DNA of 64,000 nt. It comes from Actinocorallia herbida. GTDB lineage: Bacteria > Actinomycetota > Actinomycetes > Streptosporangiales > Streptosporangiaceae. Both the position numbers and the translations under genes were made by a program. The number at the start of each line of letters is the position of its first letter. Within the stretch, counting starts at the first letter, position 1. Under the pieces are notes generated by a model. That model saw nothing but the letters and a program-made list of their open reading frames with translations. It ran no database searches and was not told the origin of the DNA. Positions 8,393 to 16,564 of the stretch are shown in pieces. Location: NCBI RefSeq assembly GCF_003751225.1, contig NZ_RJKE01000001.1:1984001-2048000 (forward strand), read 5' to 3'.

Positions 8393-9379
8393 TTAGGACA
8401 GGGTCAGGGTGAGCGTGCCGGTGTAGGTGCCGGTCGCGGCGCCCGCCGGGATGTTCAGCTCAAGGGCGGCGCCCAGGTCGAAGATGCCGCCGGACAGGCC
8501 GCCCTCGGCGGAGCCCAGGGTGCGGGCCTCGTCGAGACCGGAGACCGCGGGGCCGGGGACGGCCACGCCGGTCGAGCCGTCCGCGACGGCCGCGGCCGAC
8601 GGGGTCCAGCCCAGGTTGGCGCCGGGGATGACGTCGCCCTCACCGGAGGTGAAGTCGCCGACCTGGCCGACGAGGTTCCAGCCCGCGTCGGTGCCGCGGG
8701 TGTCGGTGACGGTCACCTTGTTGAGGTCGCCGGTGGCCGAGCCGCCCCGCGCCGCGCTGGTCAGCGCGACGTTCGGGCCCGCGACGGCGAGCGAGAGCGC
8801 GCCCTCGCCGGTCACCTGGGTGGTGATGTTCTGCTGGTCGGTGACGCCGCCCGGGGTACCCGGGTTCTCGCCGCCCTCACCGGGCTCGCCCGGCTCCAGC
8901 GTGCTGCCCGCGAAGGTCACCGGGGTGAAGGTGTCCATGCTGCGGTCGGCGGCGCCGTGCGCGGCCATCGTGACGACGTAGCACTGGGTGACCATGCAGT
9001 CGATGGCGTTGCCCGCGCCGTCGGTGTACTGCGCCTTGAGGCCGGTCAGGTCGAAGCTGAAGGTGCCGTCGGCGTTCAGCTTGTCCTGGCCGGCGGTCGG
9101 GGCCGTGTTGTTCTTGTGGACCCACTTCACCGACTCGAAGGCGCCCGCGTTGAGGTACCAGGTGGCGGAGGTGTCCTTCCAGCCGAAGCCGACGTAGATG
9201 CCGAAGCCGTTGTTGGCGTTGGCGTCGAAGCCGGAGCCTGCGACGCTGATGGTCGCCCCGGCCGGGTCGAGCCCGGAAGCGGGGCTGACGGTGACCGCGG
9301 CGCCCGCGGCGTGGGCGGGGGAGGCGAGTCCGGCGATGAGTCCGGCGCCCAGCAGGATGGGCAGTGCGCGCTTGCGCAA
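8393..9379 (-). CDS. WxL-like secreted surface protein with N-terminal haem-locus domain
   Basis: The protein has 328 residues, starting at TTG 9379 with AAGGAGG upstream. A signal peptide ends at AHA (about 24). The N-terminal domain (about 28-156) is closely similar to that of the 9851-10699 protein and shares DCxVTQC (128-133) and TMAAHG with His141. After a Gly/Pro linker, the C-terminal domain has AGWNLVGQV, a WxL motif at 234-236, and ends YTGTLTLTLS where a second WxL motif normally sits. WxL domains attach proteins non-covalently to the wall. An iron box lies 30 bases upstream, so iron control is likely. Haem binding is inferred from context only. Confidence 0.75.
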   Translation of the reverse strand: MRKRALPILLGAGLIAGLASPAHAAGAAVTVSPASGLDPAGATISVAGSGFDANANNGFGIYVGFGWKDTSATWYLNAGAFESVKWVHKNNTAPTAGQDKLNADGTFSFDLTGLKAQYTDGAGNAIDCMVTQCYVVTMAAHGAADRSMDTFTPVTFAGSTLEPGEPGEGGENPGTPGGVTDQQNITTQVTGEGALSLAVAGPNVALTSAARGGSATGDLNKVTVTDTRGTDAGWNLVGQVGDFTSGEGDVIPGANLGWTPSAAAVADGSTGVAVPGPAVSGLDEARTLGSAEGGLSGGIFDLGAALELNIPAGAATGTYTGTLTLTLS

Positions 9380-9408
9380 GTGTTCCTCCTTCAGAGGGGG
9401 GATTCTGG

Positions 9409-9427
9409 TTAGGTAAGCCTTACCTAA
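9409..9427. promoter_or_regulatory. IdeR/DtxR-type iron box 1
   Basis: TTAGGTAAGCCTTACCTAA is a perfect 19-bp palindrome that differs at two positions from the DtxR/IdeR consensus TTAGGTTAGCCTAACCTAA. It sits between the divergent WxL-like gene (start 9379) and the DUF2470 gene (start 9481), so it may control both. A second short dyad, CCGCTAA-C-TTAGCGG, lies at 9433-9447. Confidence 0.88.
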
Positions 9428-9480
9428 CCGTTCCGCTAACTTAGCGGACGTCTGTCCGGTCGAGTCAAGGAGCCCAAGAC

Positions 9481-9783
9481 ATGTCCGAACTCCCTTTCGG
9501 TCCTGACGCCGTCACGGCGATCGCCGCGCACATGAACGGCGACCACGCCGAGGACAACGTCCTCATCTGCCGCGCGTTCGGCGGCGTCGAGCCGTCGTCG
9601 GCCCTGGTGCGCGGCCTGGACGCCGAGGCGCTGGTGTTCACCGCCGTCGTGGACGGCGCGGACACCGAGGTCCGGGTGCCGTGGAGCGCCCCGCTCAAGG
9701 ACCGGGTGCAGGTGCGGCACGAGGTCGTGCGCATGTACCAGGAGGCCTGCGCGAAACTCGGGGTCGAGCCGCGCGGGCACTGA
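9481..9783 (+). CDS. DUF2470 (HugZ-type C-terminal) haem-related protein
   Basis: This is a 100-residue protein with AAHMNGDHAEDNVLICRAFG near the N-terminus, the signature of DUF2470. That domain forms the C-terminal part of HugZ-type haem oxygenases and also occurs alone in haem loci. AAGGAG lies about 10 bases before the ATG. It is divergent from the WxL-like gene across the iron box, and the haem oxygenase and Hmu transporter genes lie within 4 kb. A role in intracellular haem handling follows from that context. No catalytic residues can be named. Confidence 0.82.
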   Translation: MSELPFGPDAVTAIAAHMNGDHAEDNVLICRAFGGVEPSSALVRGLDAEALVFTAVVDGADTEVRVPWSAPLKDRVQVRHEVVRMYQEACAKLGVEPRGH

Positions 9784-9850
9784 GCAGGGGCCGCGAGTCC
9801 TGAGGTCTCGCTCCGTCGCGCGCGGCCGGTGCCGCGCGCGACGGCGTGTC

Positions 9851-10699
9851 CTACTTGCGGGCGGTCGCGCGGCGCAGCAGCGGCCGCGCGCCGAGGCCCG
9901 CGCCCACCGCGACCGCCATCGCCGCCCAGAAGGGCCACGCGGGCGCCGCGTCGGACGAGGCCACCGAGACCGCGGCGAGCGGCGTCGCACTCGTCTCGGC
10001 GGCGCCGCCGCCGACGGGCGCGGCGGTACCGGTCTTCACGGTGCCGGTCGACGGCTCGGCGCTCGCCCCGGTGCCGCCGGTCGCGCCGCCGCCCGAGCCG
10101 TCCGACGCGTTCGCGCCGCTGGACGCGCCGGAACCCGAGCCCGCGCCCGAACCCGAGCCGTTGGACGAGCCGTTGGACGAGCCGTTGGACGAGCCGTTGG
10201 ACGAGCCGCCTCCGGACGAGCCGCCCTTGAACCCGAGGGGCGTCGAGCTGTCCTGGCTCCGGTCGGGAACGCCGTGCGCGGCCATGGTGAGGATGAAGCA
10301 CTGGGTGACCGTGCAGTCGACCTTCTTGCCGTTGCCGTCGGTGTAACGGGCCTGCACCGAAAGCGTCACGCTGAAGCTTCCGTCGGCCTTCATCTCGGCC
10401 TGTCCCGCGCCCTTGCCCGCGCCGCCGGTGTGCACCCACTTGGCGGAGGCGAAGAGGCCGGCGTCGAGGTAGTAGTTCGGCGGCTTCGGGCCGTAGACGA
10501 CGTACACGCCGAAGGCGTTGTTGGCCTTGGCGTCGAAGCCGGAGCCGCTGATGGAGACGCTGTTCGTGCCCGTGGCGGAGAGCCCGGTGGACGGTGACAC
10601 GCGAAGGGAACCGGCGGAGGCGGGGGAGGCGTTGACGAGGGTGAGCGCGCACGCCGCACCGATGGCGGCGAAGGCGGCTGCTGCGCGGTGCGTACTCAT
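9851..10699 (-). CDS. Secreted surface protein of the haem locus with Ser/Asn/Gly linker
   Basis: The start at 10699 leads directly into a signal peptide ending ASPASA; the open frame extends upstream but without protein-like text. The first domain (about 30-150) is homologous to that of the WxL-like protein, with SGSGFDAKANNAFGVYVVYG, DCTVTQC and TMAAHGVPDRSQD. A linker of four SSNG-type repeats follows, coded by 12-bp units near 10160-10205. A C-terminal membrane helix with a basic tail comes last. It is divergent from haem oxygenase across iron box 2. A surface haem-binding or relay role is plausible but unproven. Confidence 0.78.
   Translation of the reverse strand: MSTHRAAAAFAAIGAACALTLVNASPASAGSLRVSPSTGLSATGTNSVSISGSGFDAKANNAFGVYVVYGPKPPNYYLDAGLFASAKWVHTGGAGKGAGQAEMKADGSFSVTLSVQARYTDGNGKKVDCTVTQCFILTMAAHGVPDRSQDSSTPLGFKGGSSGGGSSNGSSNGSSNGSSNGSGSGAGSGSGASSGANASDGSGGGATGGTGASAEPSTGTVKTGTAAPVGGGAAETSATPLAAVSVASSDAAPAWPFWAAMAVAVGAGLGARPLLRRATARK
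10157..10208. repeat. 12-bp tandem repeats coding the SSNG linker
   Basis: Four copies of CCGTTGGACGAG lie in a row. On the coding (minus) strand they give Ser-Ser-Asn-Gly repeats in the wall-spanning linker of the surface protein. The copy number may vary between strains, as usual for such linkers. Confidence 0.85.
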
Positions 10700-10760
10700 G
10701 GGAAGAGACCAATCAGACGGGAGCGGGCTTACGGGTGGGTTCCGATCAGCCCTATGTTTC

Positions 10761-10779
10761 TTAGGTAAGCCTAAGCTAA
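10761..10779. promoter_or_regulatory. IdeR/DtxR-type iron box 2
   Basis: TTAGGTAAGCCTAAGCTAA matches the DtxR/IdeR consensus at 17 of 19 positions. It lies between the divergent surface-protein gene (start 10699) and the haem oxygenase operon (start 10845). Together with box 1, this puts both transcription units under probable iron repression. Confidence 0.85.
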
Positions 10780-10844
10780 GGTGTTGATCAGGCGGGATGA
10801 ACAGGTCAAACGTCCCCAAACCGTGACAAATAAGGAGATTTGCA

Positions 10845-11507
10845 ATGAACCAGGCCCCTGAGACGGCGTTCTCGGCGGTGCTCCGCGCGGCCAGCGCCGG
10901 CGACCACGCGGCCGCGGAGTCCGCCGGGTACATGGGCGACCTGATGGGCGGGAAGCTGCCGATCGCCGCCTTCGCCGCGCTCACCGCGCGCCTGCACCCC
11001 GTCTACACCGCGCTGGAGGAGGCCGCGGAGGCGATGCGCGCGCACCCCGTCGCGGGCCGCTTCGTGCACGACGAGCTGAGCCGCACGCCCGCGCTCGAAG
11101 AGGACCTCGCGTTCCTGTACGGGCCGGAATGGGCCGAGCGCCTCGGCGACTCGCCCGCCGCCCGCGCCTACACCGAGCGCATCCGGGCCGTCGCGTTCGA
11201 CACCCCCGAGGGCTTCTTCGCGCACCACTACACGCGCTACCTCGGCGACCTGTCCGGCGGGCTCATCATCGGCCGCACCCTTGAGCGCGTGTACGACCTC
11301 GCCGACGGCAAGGGCGTCGCCTTCTACCGCTTCGCCGCCATCCCGAAGCCCAAGCCCTTCAAGGACGCCTACCGCGCGCTCATCGACGAGGCGCCCTTCG
11401 ACGCCGAGGGCCGCGCGCTCGTCGTCTCCGAGGTGCGCGAGGCCTACCGGCTGAACACCGCGCTGTTCGCCGAGCTCGGCGAACTGACCTGGAACGAGGC
11501 GGCGTGA
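10845..11507 (+). CDS. hmuO: Haem oxygenase (HmuO type)
   Basis: The product has 220 residues, the usual length of bacterial HmuO. It should open haem to biliverdin, CO and free iron in the cytosol. The proximal ligand is probably His21 in SAGDHAAAESAGYM, and the distal helix has the flexible glycines in YLGDLSGGLIIGR. A strong ribosome site (TAAGGAGA) precedes the ATG. It starts a five-gene operon with a surface protein and HmuTUV, all joined by 4-base overlaps, so haem uptake and iron release are coupled. Iron box 2 lies 66 bases upstream. Confidence 0.93.
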   Translation: MNQAPETAFSAVLRAASAGDHAAAESAGYMGDLMGGKLPIAAFAALTARLHPVYTALEEAAEAMRAHPVAGRFVHDELSRTPALEEDLAFLYGPEWAERLGDSPAARAYTERIRAVAFDTPEGFFAHHYTRYLGDLSGGLIIGRTLERVYDLADGKGVAFYRFAAIPKPKPFKDAYRALIDEAPFDAEGRALVVSEVREAYRLNTALFAELGELTWNEAA

Positions 11508-12127
11508 CCCGCGTGCGCACCCGCCCGCTCGGCCTGCTCGGCCTGCTCACCGCGGCCTCCCTCGCGTCCTTCCCCGTGGCGGCCCACGCGGACTCCGGCA
11601 CGGCCCAGGGCGCCGAGGGCCAGAAGCTGACCGTCTCGGCGACCACGGTGACGGACGGGCAGACCGTCACCATCACCGGCGAGGGCTTCGACACCACGAA
11701 GGGCATCTACGTCGCGTTCTGCAAGGACCTCGGCGACGGCCGCGCGCCCACCCCGTGCGGAGGCGGCGCCGACACCTCGGGCCTCGGCGGCGGCTCCCAC
11801 TGGATCTCCGACGACCCCCCGCCCTACGGCAAGGACCTCGCCGAGAAGTACGGCGCGAACGGCGGCTTCACGGTGCGGATCAAGCTGGCCGCGAAGATCG
11901 GCGAGGACGTCGACTGCACCGTCGACCTGTGCTCGGTCGTCACCCGCGCCGACCACACCCGCACCGACGACCGGACCGCCGACGTGCGGATCCCGCTGAC
12001 GTTCACCACGGAGGCCGCGGCCGAAGGCTCGGACACCGCGCTCTACGCGGGCGGCGGCGTCGCCGCGCTCGTGGTCGTCGCGGGCGGGGGGTTCCTGCTC
12101 GCCCGCCGGCGCAAGGCGGCGGCGTGA
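11504..12127 (+). CDS. Secreted, membrane-anchored haem-locus protein
   Basis: The protein has 207 residues from GTG 11504 (GTGA overlap with hmuO). A signal peptide ends near AAHA. A single beta-rich domain contains ITGEGFDTTKGIYVAFC and DCTVDLC, with DDRTADVRIPLTF further on; this is a more distant relative of the N-terminal domain in the two other surface proteins of the locus. A membrane helix and an LARRRKAAA tail end it. Its position between haem oxygenase and the haem-binding lipoprotein suggests a surface haem receptor or relay. No haem ligands can be named with confidence. Confidence 0.8.
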   Translation: MTRVRTRPLGLLGLLTAASLASFPVAAHADSGTAQGAEGQKLTVSATTVTDGQTVTITGEGFDTTKGIYVAFCKDLGDGRAPTPCGGGADTSGLGGGSHWISDDPPPYGKDLAEKYGANGGFTVRIKLAAKIGEDVDCTVDLCSVVTRADHTRTDDRTADVRIPLTFTTEAAAEGSDTALYAGGGVAALVVVAGGGFLLARRRKAAA

Positions 12128-13155
12128 CCGCTCCCCGGGCGCGGCGGTGGGGCACCGCCGCGCTCGCGCTCGCCCTCGTGGCGGGCTGCGGCGGCCGGCC
12201 CGCCGCCGAGCACGCCCAGGGCACCGCCGCGGCGGACGGCTGCGGTCCCGCGACCGTGACCGGCCTGCCCGAGGACGTCGACCCGCTCGCCCCCGCGCCG
12301 AAGCCGCGGCTCCCGGTCACCGTGACCGGCGCCGACGGCGAGAAGACCACGGTCACCGACACCAGCCGGATCCTCGCGCTCAACATGTACGGCTCGCTCG
12401 CCGAGATCGTGTTCAGCCTCGGCCTCGGCGACCACGTCGTCGGCCGGGACGCCTCCACGACCTTCGCCTCGGCCAAGGACCTTCCGCTGGTCACCACGCA
12501 CGGCCACGACCTGTCCGCCGAGGCGATCCTCGGCCTCGACCCGACGGTCGTGCTCGCCGACGCCAGCATCGGACCGGCCGAGGCGATCACCCAGATCCGG
12601 GAGGCGGGCATCCCGGTGGTGATGGTCGACGACGCGCAGACCCTGCCCGCCGTCACCGAGCACATCGCCGACGTGGCGGCGGCACTCGGCGTCGCGGACG
12701 CGGGCGAGAGGCTGTCCGCGCGGGTCACCGACGGCATCGCCGAGGCCCGCCGCAGCGCCCCGGAGGGCGCCCAGCCGACCATCGCGTTCCTCTACGTGCG
12801 CGGCACCGCGGGCGTCTACCTCATCGGCGGCGACGGCGCGGGCTCCGACGCCATGATCGAGGCGATCGGCGCACGCGACGCGGGCACCGCCATCGGCCTC
12901 GAGGGCTTCCGGCCGCTCACCAGCGAGGGCCTCATCAACGCGGCCCCCGACGCCATCCTCGTGATGAGCTCGGGCCTGGAGTCCGTCGGCGGCGTCGACG
13001 GACTGCTGAAGCTGCCCGGCGTCGCGCAGACCCCCGCGGGCGAGCACCGCCGCGTCATCGACGCCGACGACGGCTCACTGCTCAACTTCGGCGCGCGCAC
13101 CGGCGACACGATCGCCGCCCTCGCGCACGCCGTCTACGGAACGTGCGCGTCATGA
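12124..13155 (+). CDS. hmuT: Haem ABC transporter substrate-binding lipoprotein
   Basis: The product has 343 residues from GTG 12124, which overlaps the preceding stop. LALVAGCGG is a lipobox, so it is anchored outside the membrane. The fold is the two-lobed PBP of FecB/HmuT proteins (ILALNMYGSLAEIVFSLGLG, then VVLADASIG and ITQIREAGIPVVMV). THGHDLS and GVYLIGGDG supply a His and a Tyr where HmuT proteins carry their haem ligands. It delivers haem to HmuU. Its stop overlaps the permease start (ATGA). Confidence 0.9.
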   Translation: MTAPRARRWGTAALALALVAGCGGRPAAEHAQGTAAADGCGPATVTGLPEDVDPLAPAPKPRLPVTVTGADGEKTTVTDTSRILALNMYGSLAEIVFSLGLGDHVVGRDASTTFASAKDLPLVTTHGHDLSAEAILGLDPTVVLADASIGPAEAITQIREAGIPVVMVDDAQTLPAVTEHIADVAAALGVADAGERLSARVTDGIAEARRSAPEGAQPTIAFLYVRGTAGVYLIGGDGAGSDAMIEAIGARDAGTAIGLEGFRPLTSEGLINAAPDAILVMSSGLESVGGVDGLLKLPGVAQTPAGEHRRVIDADDGSLLNFGARTGDTIAALAHAVYGTCAS

Positions 13156-14273
13156 CCCTTCAAGAAGACAAGGCACGGCCCGCCGCGGACCCCGGTCCGG
13201 AGTCCGCGCCCACCGCGGCGCGACCGGCGAAGGCGAAGGGCCGCGGCCGCCGGGTGGCGCTGGTCGTCGGGCTGGCCGTCGCCCTGCCCGTTCTCGTTCT
13301 CGTCGCGGCGGGCAGCGGCCAGGTGGACATCCCGCCCGGCCAGGTGCTCGGCTCGGTGCTGCACCGGCTCGGCCTCCCCTTCGGGGACCTGCCCACCGCC
13401 GCGCAGGGCGAGAACGCCCTGTGGATCGTGCGGATCCCGCGCGTCCTCATGGCCGCGGTGACCGGGGCCGCGCTGGGCTGCGCGGGCGCCCTCATGCAGG
13501 GCGTGTTCGGCAACCCGCTGGCCGAACCGGGCGTCATCGGCGTCTCCTCGGGCGCGGCCGTCGGCGCCGCCGCGGTCATCACCTTCGGGCTGAACGCGCT
13601 CGGCGGCTGGACGATCGTCACCGCCGCGTTCGTCTGCGGGCTGCTGACGACGCTCGCGGTCTACGCGATGTCACGGTCCAACGGGCGGACCGAGGTCGTC
13701 ACGCTGCTGCTCACCGGCATCGCGGTCAACGCGGTCGCCGGGGCGGCGCTCGGCCTGCTCATGTTCCTGTCCAGCAACGACGCGCTGCGCTCGATCACCT
13801 CATGGCAGCTCGGCAGCCTCGCGGGCGCCACCTGGGACTCGGTCTACGTCGTCGGCCCGATCGCGATCGCCGGCTGCGTCGTCGCGCTGGCCCTCGCCCG
13901 GAGGCTGGACCTGCTGGCGCTCGGGGAGCGGACCGCGCGGCACCTCGGCGTCAACGTCGAGCGGCTGCGGTTCACCGGGATCGTCGTGATCGCGCTGCTG
14001 ACGTCGGCGGCCGTCGCGTTCAGCGGCATCATCTCCTTCGTCGGCCTGGTCATCCCGCACCTCATCCGCATGGCCGTCGGGCCGGGGCACCGGGTCCTGC
14101 TGCCCGCCAGCGCGCTGGGCGGGGCCTGCCTTCTCGTGGTCGCCGACCTCGTCGCGCGTACCGCGGTCCCGTACCAGGAGCTTCCCTTGGGCGTCCTCAC
14201 CGCGGTCGTCGGCGGACCGTTCTTCTTCTGGCTGCTGCGCCGCACCCGCGCCCGTTCCGGAGGCTGGGGATGA
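13152..14273 (+). CDS. hmuU: Haem ABC transporter permease (FecCD family)
   Basis: The protein has 373 residues with a basic N-terminal tail and about ten hydrophobic segments. Family motifs are present: RIPRVLMAAVTGAALGCAGA, GNPLAEPGVIGVSSGA and SFVGLVIPHLIR, with the coupling-loop Gly in ERTARHLGVNVE. It forms the dimeric channel for haem taken from HmuT and powered by HmuV. The ATG at 13152 overlaps the hmuT stop, and its stop overlaps the hmuV start. It ends with a short arginine-rich tail. Confidence 0.92.
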   Translation: MTLQEDKARPAADPGPESAPTAARPAKAKGRGRRVALVVGLAVALPVLVLVAAGSGQVDIPPGQVLGSVLHRLGLPFGDLPTAAQGENALWIVRIPRVLMAAVTGAALGCAGALMQGVFGNPLAEPGVIGVSSGAAVGAAAVITFGLNALGGWTIVTAAFVCGLLTTLAVYAMSRSNGRTEVVTLLLTGIAVNAVAGAALGLLMFLSSNDALRSITSWQLGSLAGATWDSVYVVGPIAIAGCVVALALARRLDLLALGERTARHLGVNVERLRFTGIVVIALLTSAAVAFSGIISFVGLVIPHLIRMAVGPGHRVLLPASALGGACLLVVADLVARTAVPYQELPLGVLTAVVGGPFFFWLLRRTRARSGGWG

Positions 14274-15091
14274 GCGTCGCGACCCTGCTCAACGCGTTCC
14301 GGCACCCCGCGCGCCTGCCCGGGGACCGGGTCTCCCTCACCGCGGAGGGCGTCTCGGTGCGGCGCGGGGGACGGCCGGTGCTCGCCGGCGTCGACCTGGA
14401 GGTCAGGCCCGGCGAGGTGCTGGCGCTCGTCGGCCCCAACGGGGCGGGCAAGTCCACGCTGCTCGCCGCGCTCTGCGGCGACCTCCCGTACGAGGGCACG
14501 GTCCGGGTCGACGGGCTGCCGCTCGCCGACTGGCGGCCGGTGGAGCTCGCCATGCGCCGGGCCATCCTCACCCAGACCCACGCGGTGTCGTTCTCCTTCG
14601 CCGTCGAGGACATCGTCCGGATGGGCCGCGCCCCCTGGATCGGCACCCCGCTGGAGGACGAGGACGACGCGGCCGTCGCCGCCGCGCTGGCGGACGCCGA
14701 CGCGGCCCGGTTCGCCGGGCGGCCGTTCCCGCGCCTGTCCGGTGGTGAGCAGGCCCGGGTGGCCCTCGCCCGGGTCCTGGCCCAGCGGACCCCGGTCGTC
14801 CTCCTGGACGAGCCCACGGCGGCCCTGGACGTCCGGCACCAGGAGCTGGTGTTCGCGGTGACGCGGGAGCTCGCGGAGCGCGGGAGGTCCATCGTCGCGG
14901 TCGTGCACGACCTGGGCCTGGCCGCCGCGCACGCCGACCGGGTCGCGGTGCTCTCGGACGGGCGGCTCACCGCGTGCGGCCCCCCTGCCGAGGTGCTCAC
15001 CGCCGACCTGCTGACGGAGGTGTACGGCCATCCGATCGAGGTGGTCCCGCACCCGCGCACCGGCCGTCCGCTGGTCCTGCCGCTGCGCTGA
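14270..15091 (+). CDS. hmuV: Haem ABC transporter ATP-binding protein
   Basis: The product has 273 residues with Walker A GPNGAGKST, the signature LSGGEQARV, Walker B VVLLDEPTAALD and the switch His in VVHDLGLAA. TQTHAVSFSFAVEDIVRMGR is the haem/siderophore-type Q-loop region. It drives import through HmuU. The ATG at 14270 overlaps the hmuU stop. It is the last gene of the haem operon, and about 100 bases without features separate it from the next gene. Confidence 0.92.
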   Translation: MSVATLLNAFRHPARLPGDRVSLTAEGVSVRRGGRPVLAGVDLEVRPGEVLALVGPNGAGKSTLLAALCGDLPYEGTVRVDGLPLADWRPVELAMRRAILTQTHAVSFSFAVEDIVRMGRAPWIGTPLEDEDDAAVAAALADADAARFAGRPFPRLSGGEQARVALARVLAQRTPVVLLDEPTAALDVRHQELVFAVTRELAERGRSIVAVVHDLGLAAAHADRVAVLSDGRLTACGPPAEVLTADLLTEVYGHPIEVVPHPRTGRPLVLPLR

Positions 15092-15194
15092 CGGCCGACG
15101 CACCGGGGGCCTCGCCTCGCGATCCGCGGTCTGGTAGACACTGTGTCCAATGACCGCGTGTCGCACCGACCGCGTGCTGAGCGAGGAGAGCGCC

Positions 15195-16292
15195 ATGGGG
15201 CGTCGTTTTGATGCGGTGCTGTTCGGAGCGACCGGCTTCACCGGCGGGCTCACCGCCGAGTACCTCGCCGCGCACGCGGGGGAGACCCGGTGGGCGCTGG
15301 CCGGGCGCGACCGGGCGAAGCTGGAGCGGGTGCGGGACCGGATCGGGGTGGACGTGCCGCTGCTGCACGCCGACTCCGGGGACCCGGACTCGATCGCGGA
15401 GCTCGCCCGGTCGTCCCGGCTCGTGATCTCGACGGTCGGCCCGTACCTGAAGTACGGCGAGCCGCTCGTCGCGGCCTGCGCCGAGCACGGGACGGACTAT
15501 GTCGACCTGACCGGCGAGCCCGAGTTCGTCGACCGGATGTACCTGAGGTACCACGAGCGCGCGGTGCGGTCCGGGGCCCGGCTGGTGCACGCGTGCGGCT
15601 TCGACTCGATCCCGCACGACCTCGGCGCCTACTACACGGTGCAGCGGCTGCCGGAGAACGTCCCCCTGCGCGTCGAGGGGTTCGTCAGCGCGCGCGGCAG
15701 CGTCTCGGGCGGGACGATCGCGTCGTTCCTCGGGGTGCTGCGCGACCCGCTCGGGATGCGCCGCGCGGCCGCCGAGCGGGCCAAGGCCGAGGCGCCGCCG
15801 GAGGGGCGGCGGGCCCGGGTCGCGCGCAGCCCCCTGCCGCACACGCGGGTGCACGGCGGCGTCACGGTCCCGCTGCCGACGCTCGACCCGCAGGTCGTCG
15901 TGCGCAGCGCCCGCGCGCTGGCGCGCTACGGCCCCGACTTCACCTACGGCCACTTCCTCGCCCTGGTGAAGGGCGCCAAGGTCGGAGGGGGCGCGGGCCT
16001 GCGGGCGATGCTGCGCCAGGCCCCCGGCGAGGGGCCGTCGGCCGAGCAGCGCGCGGAGAACTGGTTCAAGGTGCGATTCCAGGGCGAGGGCGGCGGGGTG
16101 CGCATCGCCACCGAGGTCTCCGGCGGCGACCCCGGCTACAGCGAGACGGCCAAGATGCTCGCCGAGTCGGCCCTGTGCCTGCTGCACGACGACCTGCCGC
16201 CCACCGCGGGCCAGGTGACCACCGCCCAGGCGATGGGGGACGCGCTCATCGCCCGCCTCCAGCGCGCGGGCCTCACCTTCCGGACGCTCTGA
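15195..16292 (+). CDS. Saccharopine dehydrogenase-like protein (trans-acting enoyl reductase family)
   Basis: The protein has 365 residues starting at ATG 15195 with GAGGAGAG upstream. The Rossmann loop VLFGATGFTGGLTAEYLA is at the N-terminus, followed by STVGPYLKYGEPLV, DYVDLTGEPEFVDRM and HACGFDSIPHDLGAY. This set defines the SCCPDH group that includes the mycobacterial trans-acting enoyl reductase acting on polyketide-derived lipids. The substrate is unknown. No polyketide synthase lies nearby. A role in membrane lipid metabolism is the most likely reading. Confidence 0.85.
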   Translation: MGRRFDAVLFGATGFTGGLTAEYLAAHAGETRWALAGRDRAKLERVRDRIGVDVPLLHADSGDPDSIAELARSSRLVISTVGPYLKYGEPLVAACAEHGTDYVDLTGEPEFVDRMYLRYHERAVRSGARLVHACGFDSIPHDLGAYYTVQRLPENVPLRVEGFVSARGSVSGGTIASFLGVLRDPLGMRRAAAERAKAEAPPEGRRARVARSPLPHTRVHGGVTVPLPTLDPQVVVRSARALARYGPDFTYGHFLALVKGAKVGGGAGLRAMLRQAPGEGPSAEQRAENWFKVRFQGEGGGVRIATEVSGGDPGYSETAKMLAESALCLLHDDLPPTAGQVTTAQAMGDALIARLQRAGLTFRTL

Positions 16293-16564
16293 CGGAGGCC
16301 GCTTCGGACGCGGCACACACCCCAGGGCAGATCCGGCAAATCTGGCGAAAGCCCTGATGAATGGCAGTGTGGGAGGGGCCGGGCGGTTCGCCGGGGCGAA
16401 GCGGGAGTGTTCCCTGCGAAGTTCCCGATCCACCGGACGGGCCCATGTCGCCCATGCCATGCTGTCACTTCCCGTGATGGCAAATGTACAGTTTGTTGGC
16501 ATGTAGCTGTCGGTGTGCAGGTGTCCGCACGGGCGTCCATGTCGTCAGGTCCCGGGTGGGGGTC

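Noticed and set aside
6249-8396. 715-codon plus-strand frame
   Set aside because: It is the antisense shadow of two well-supported minus-strand surface-protein genes; its composition is Gly/Arg-rich and matches no family.
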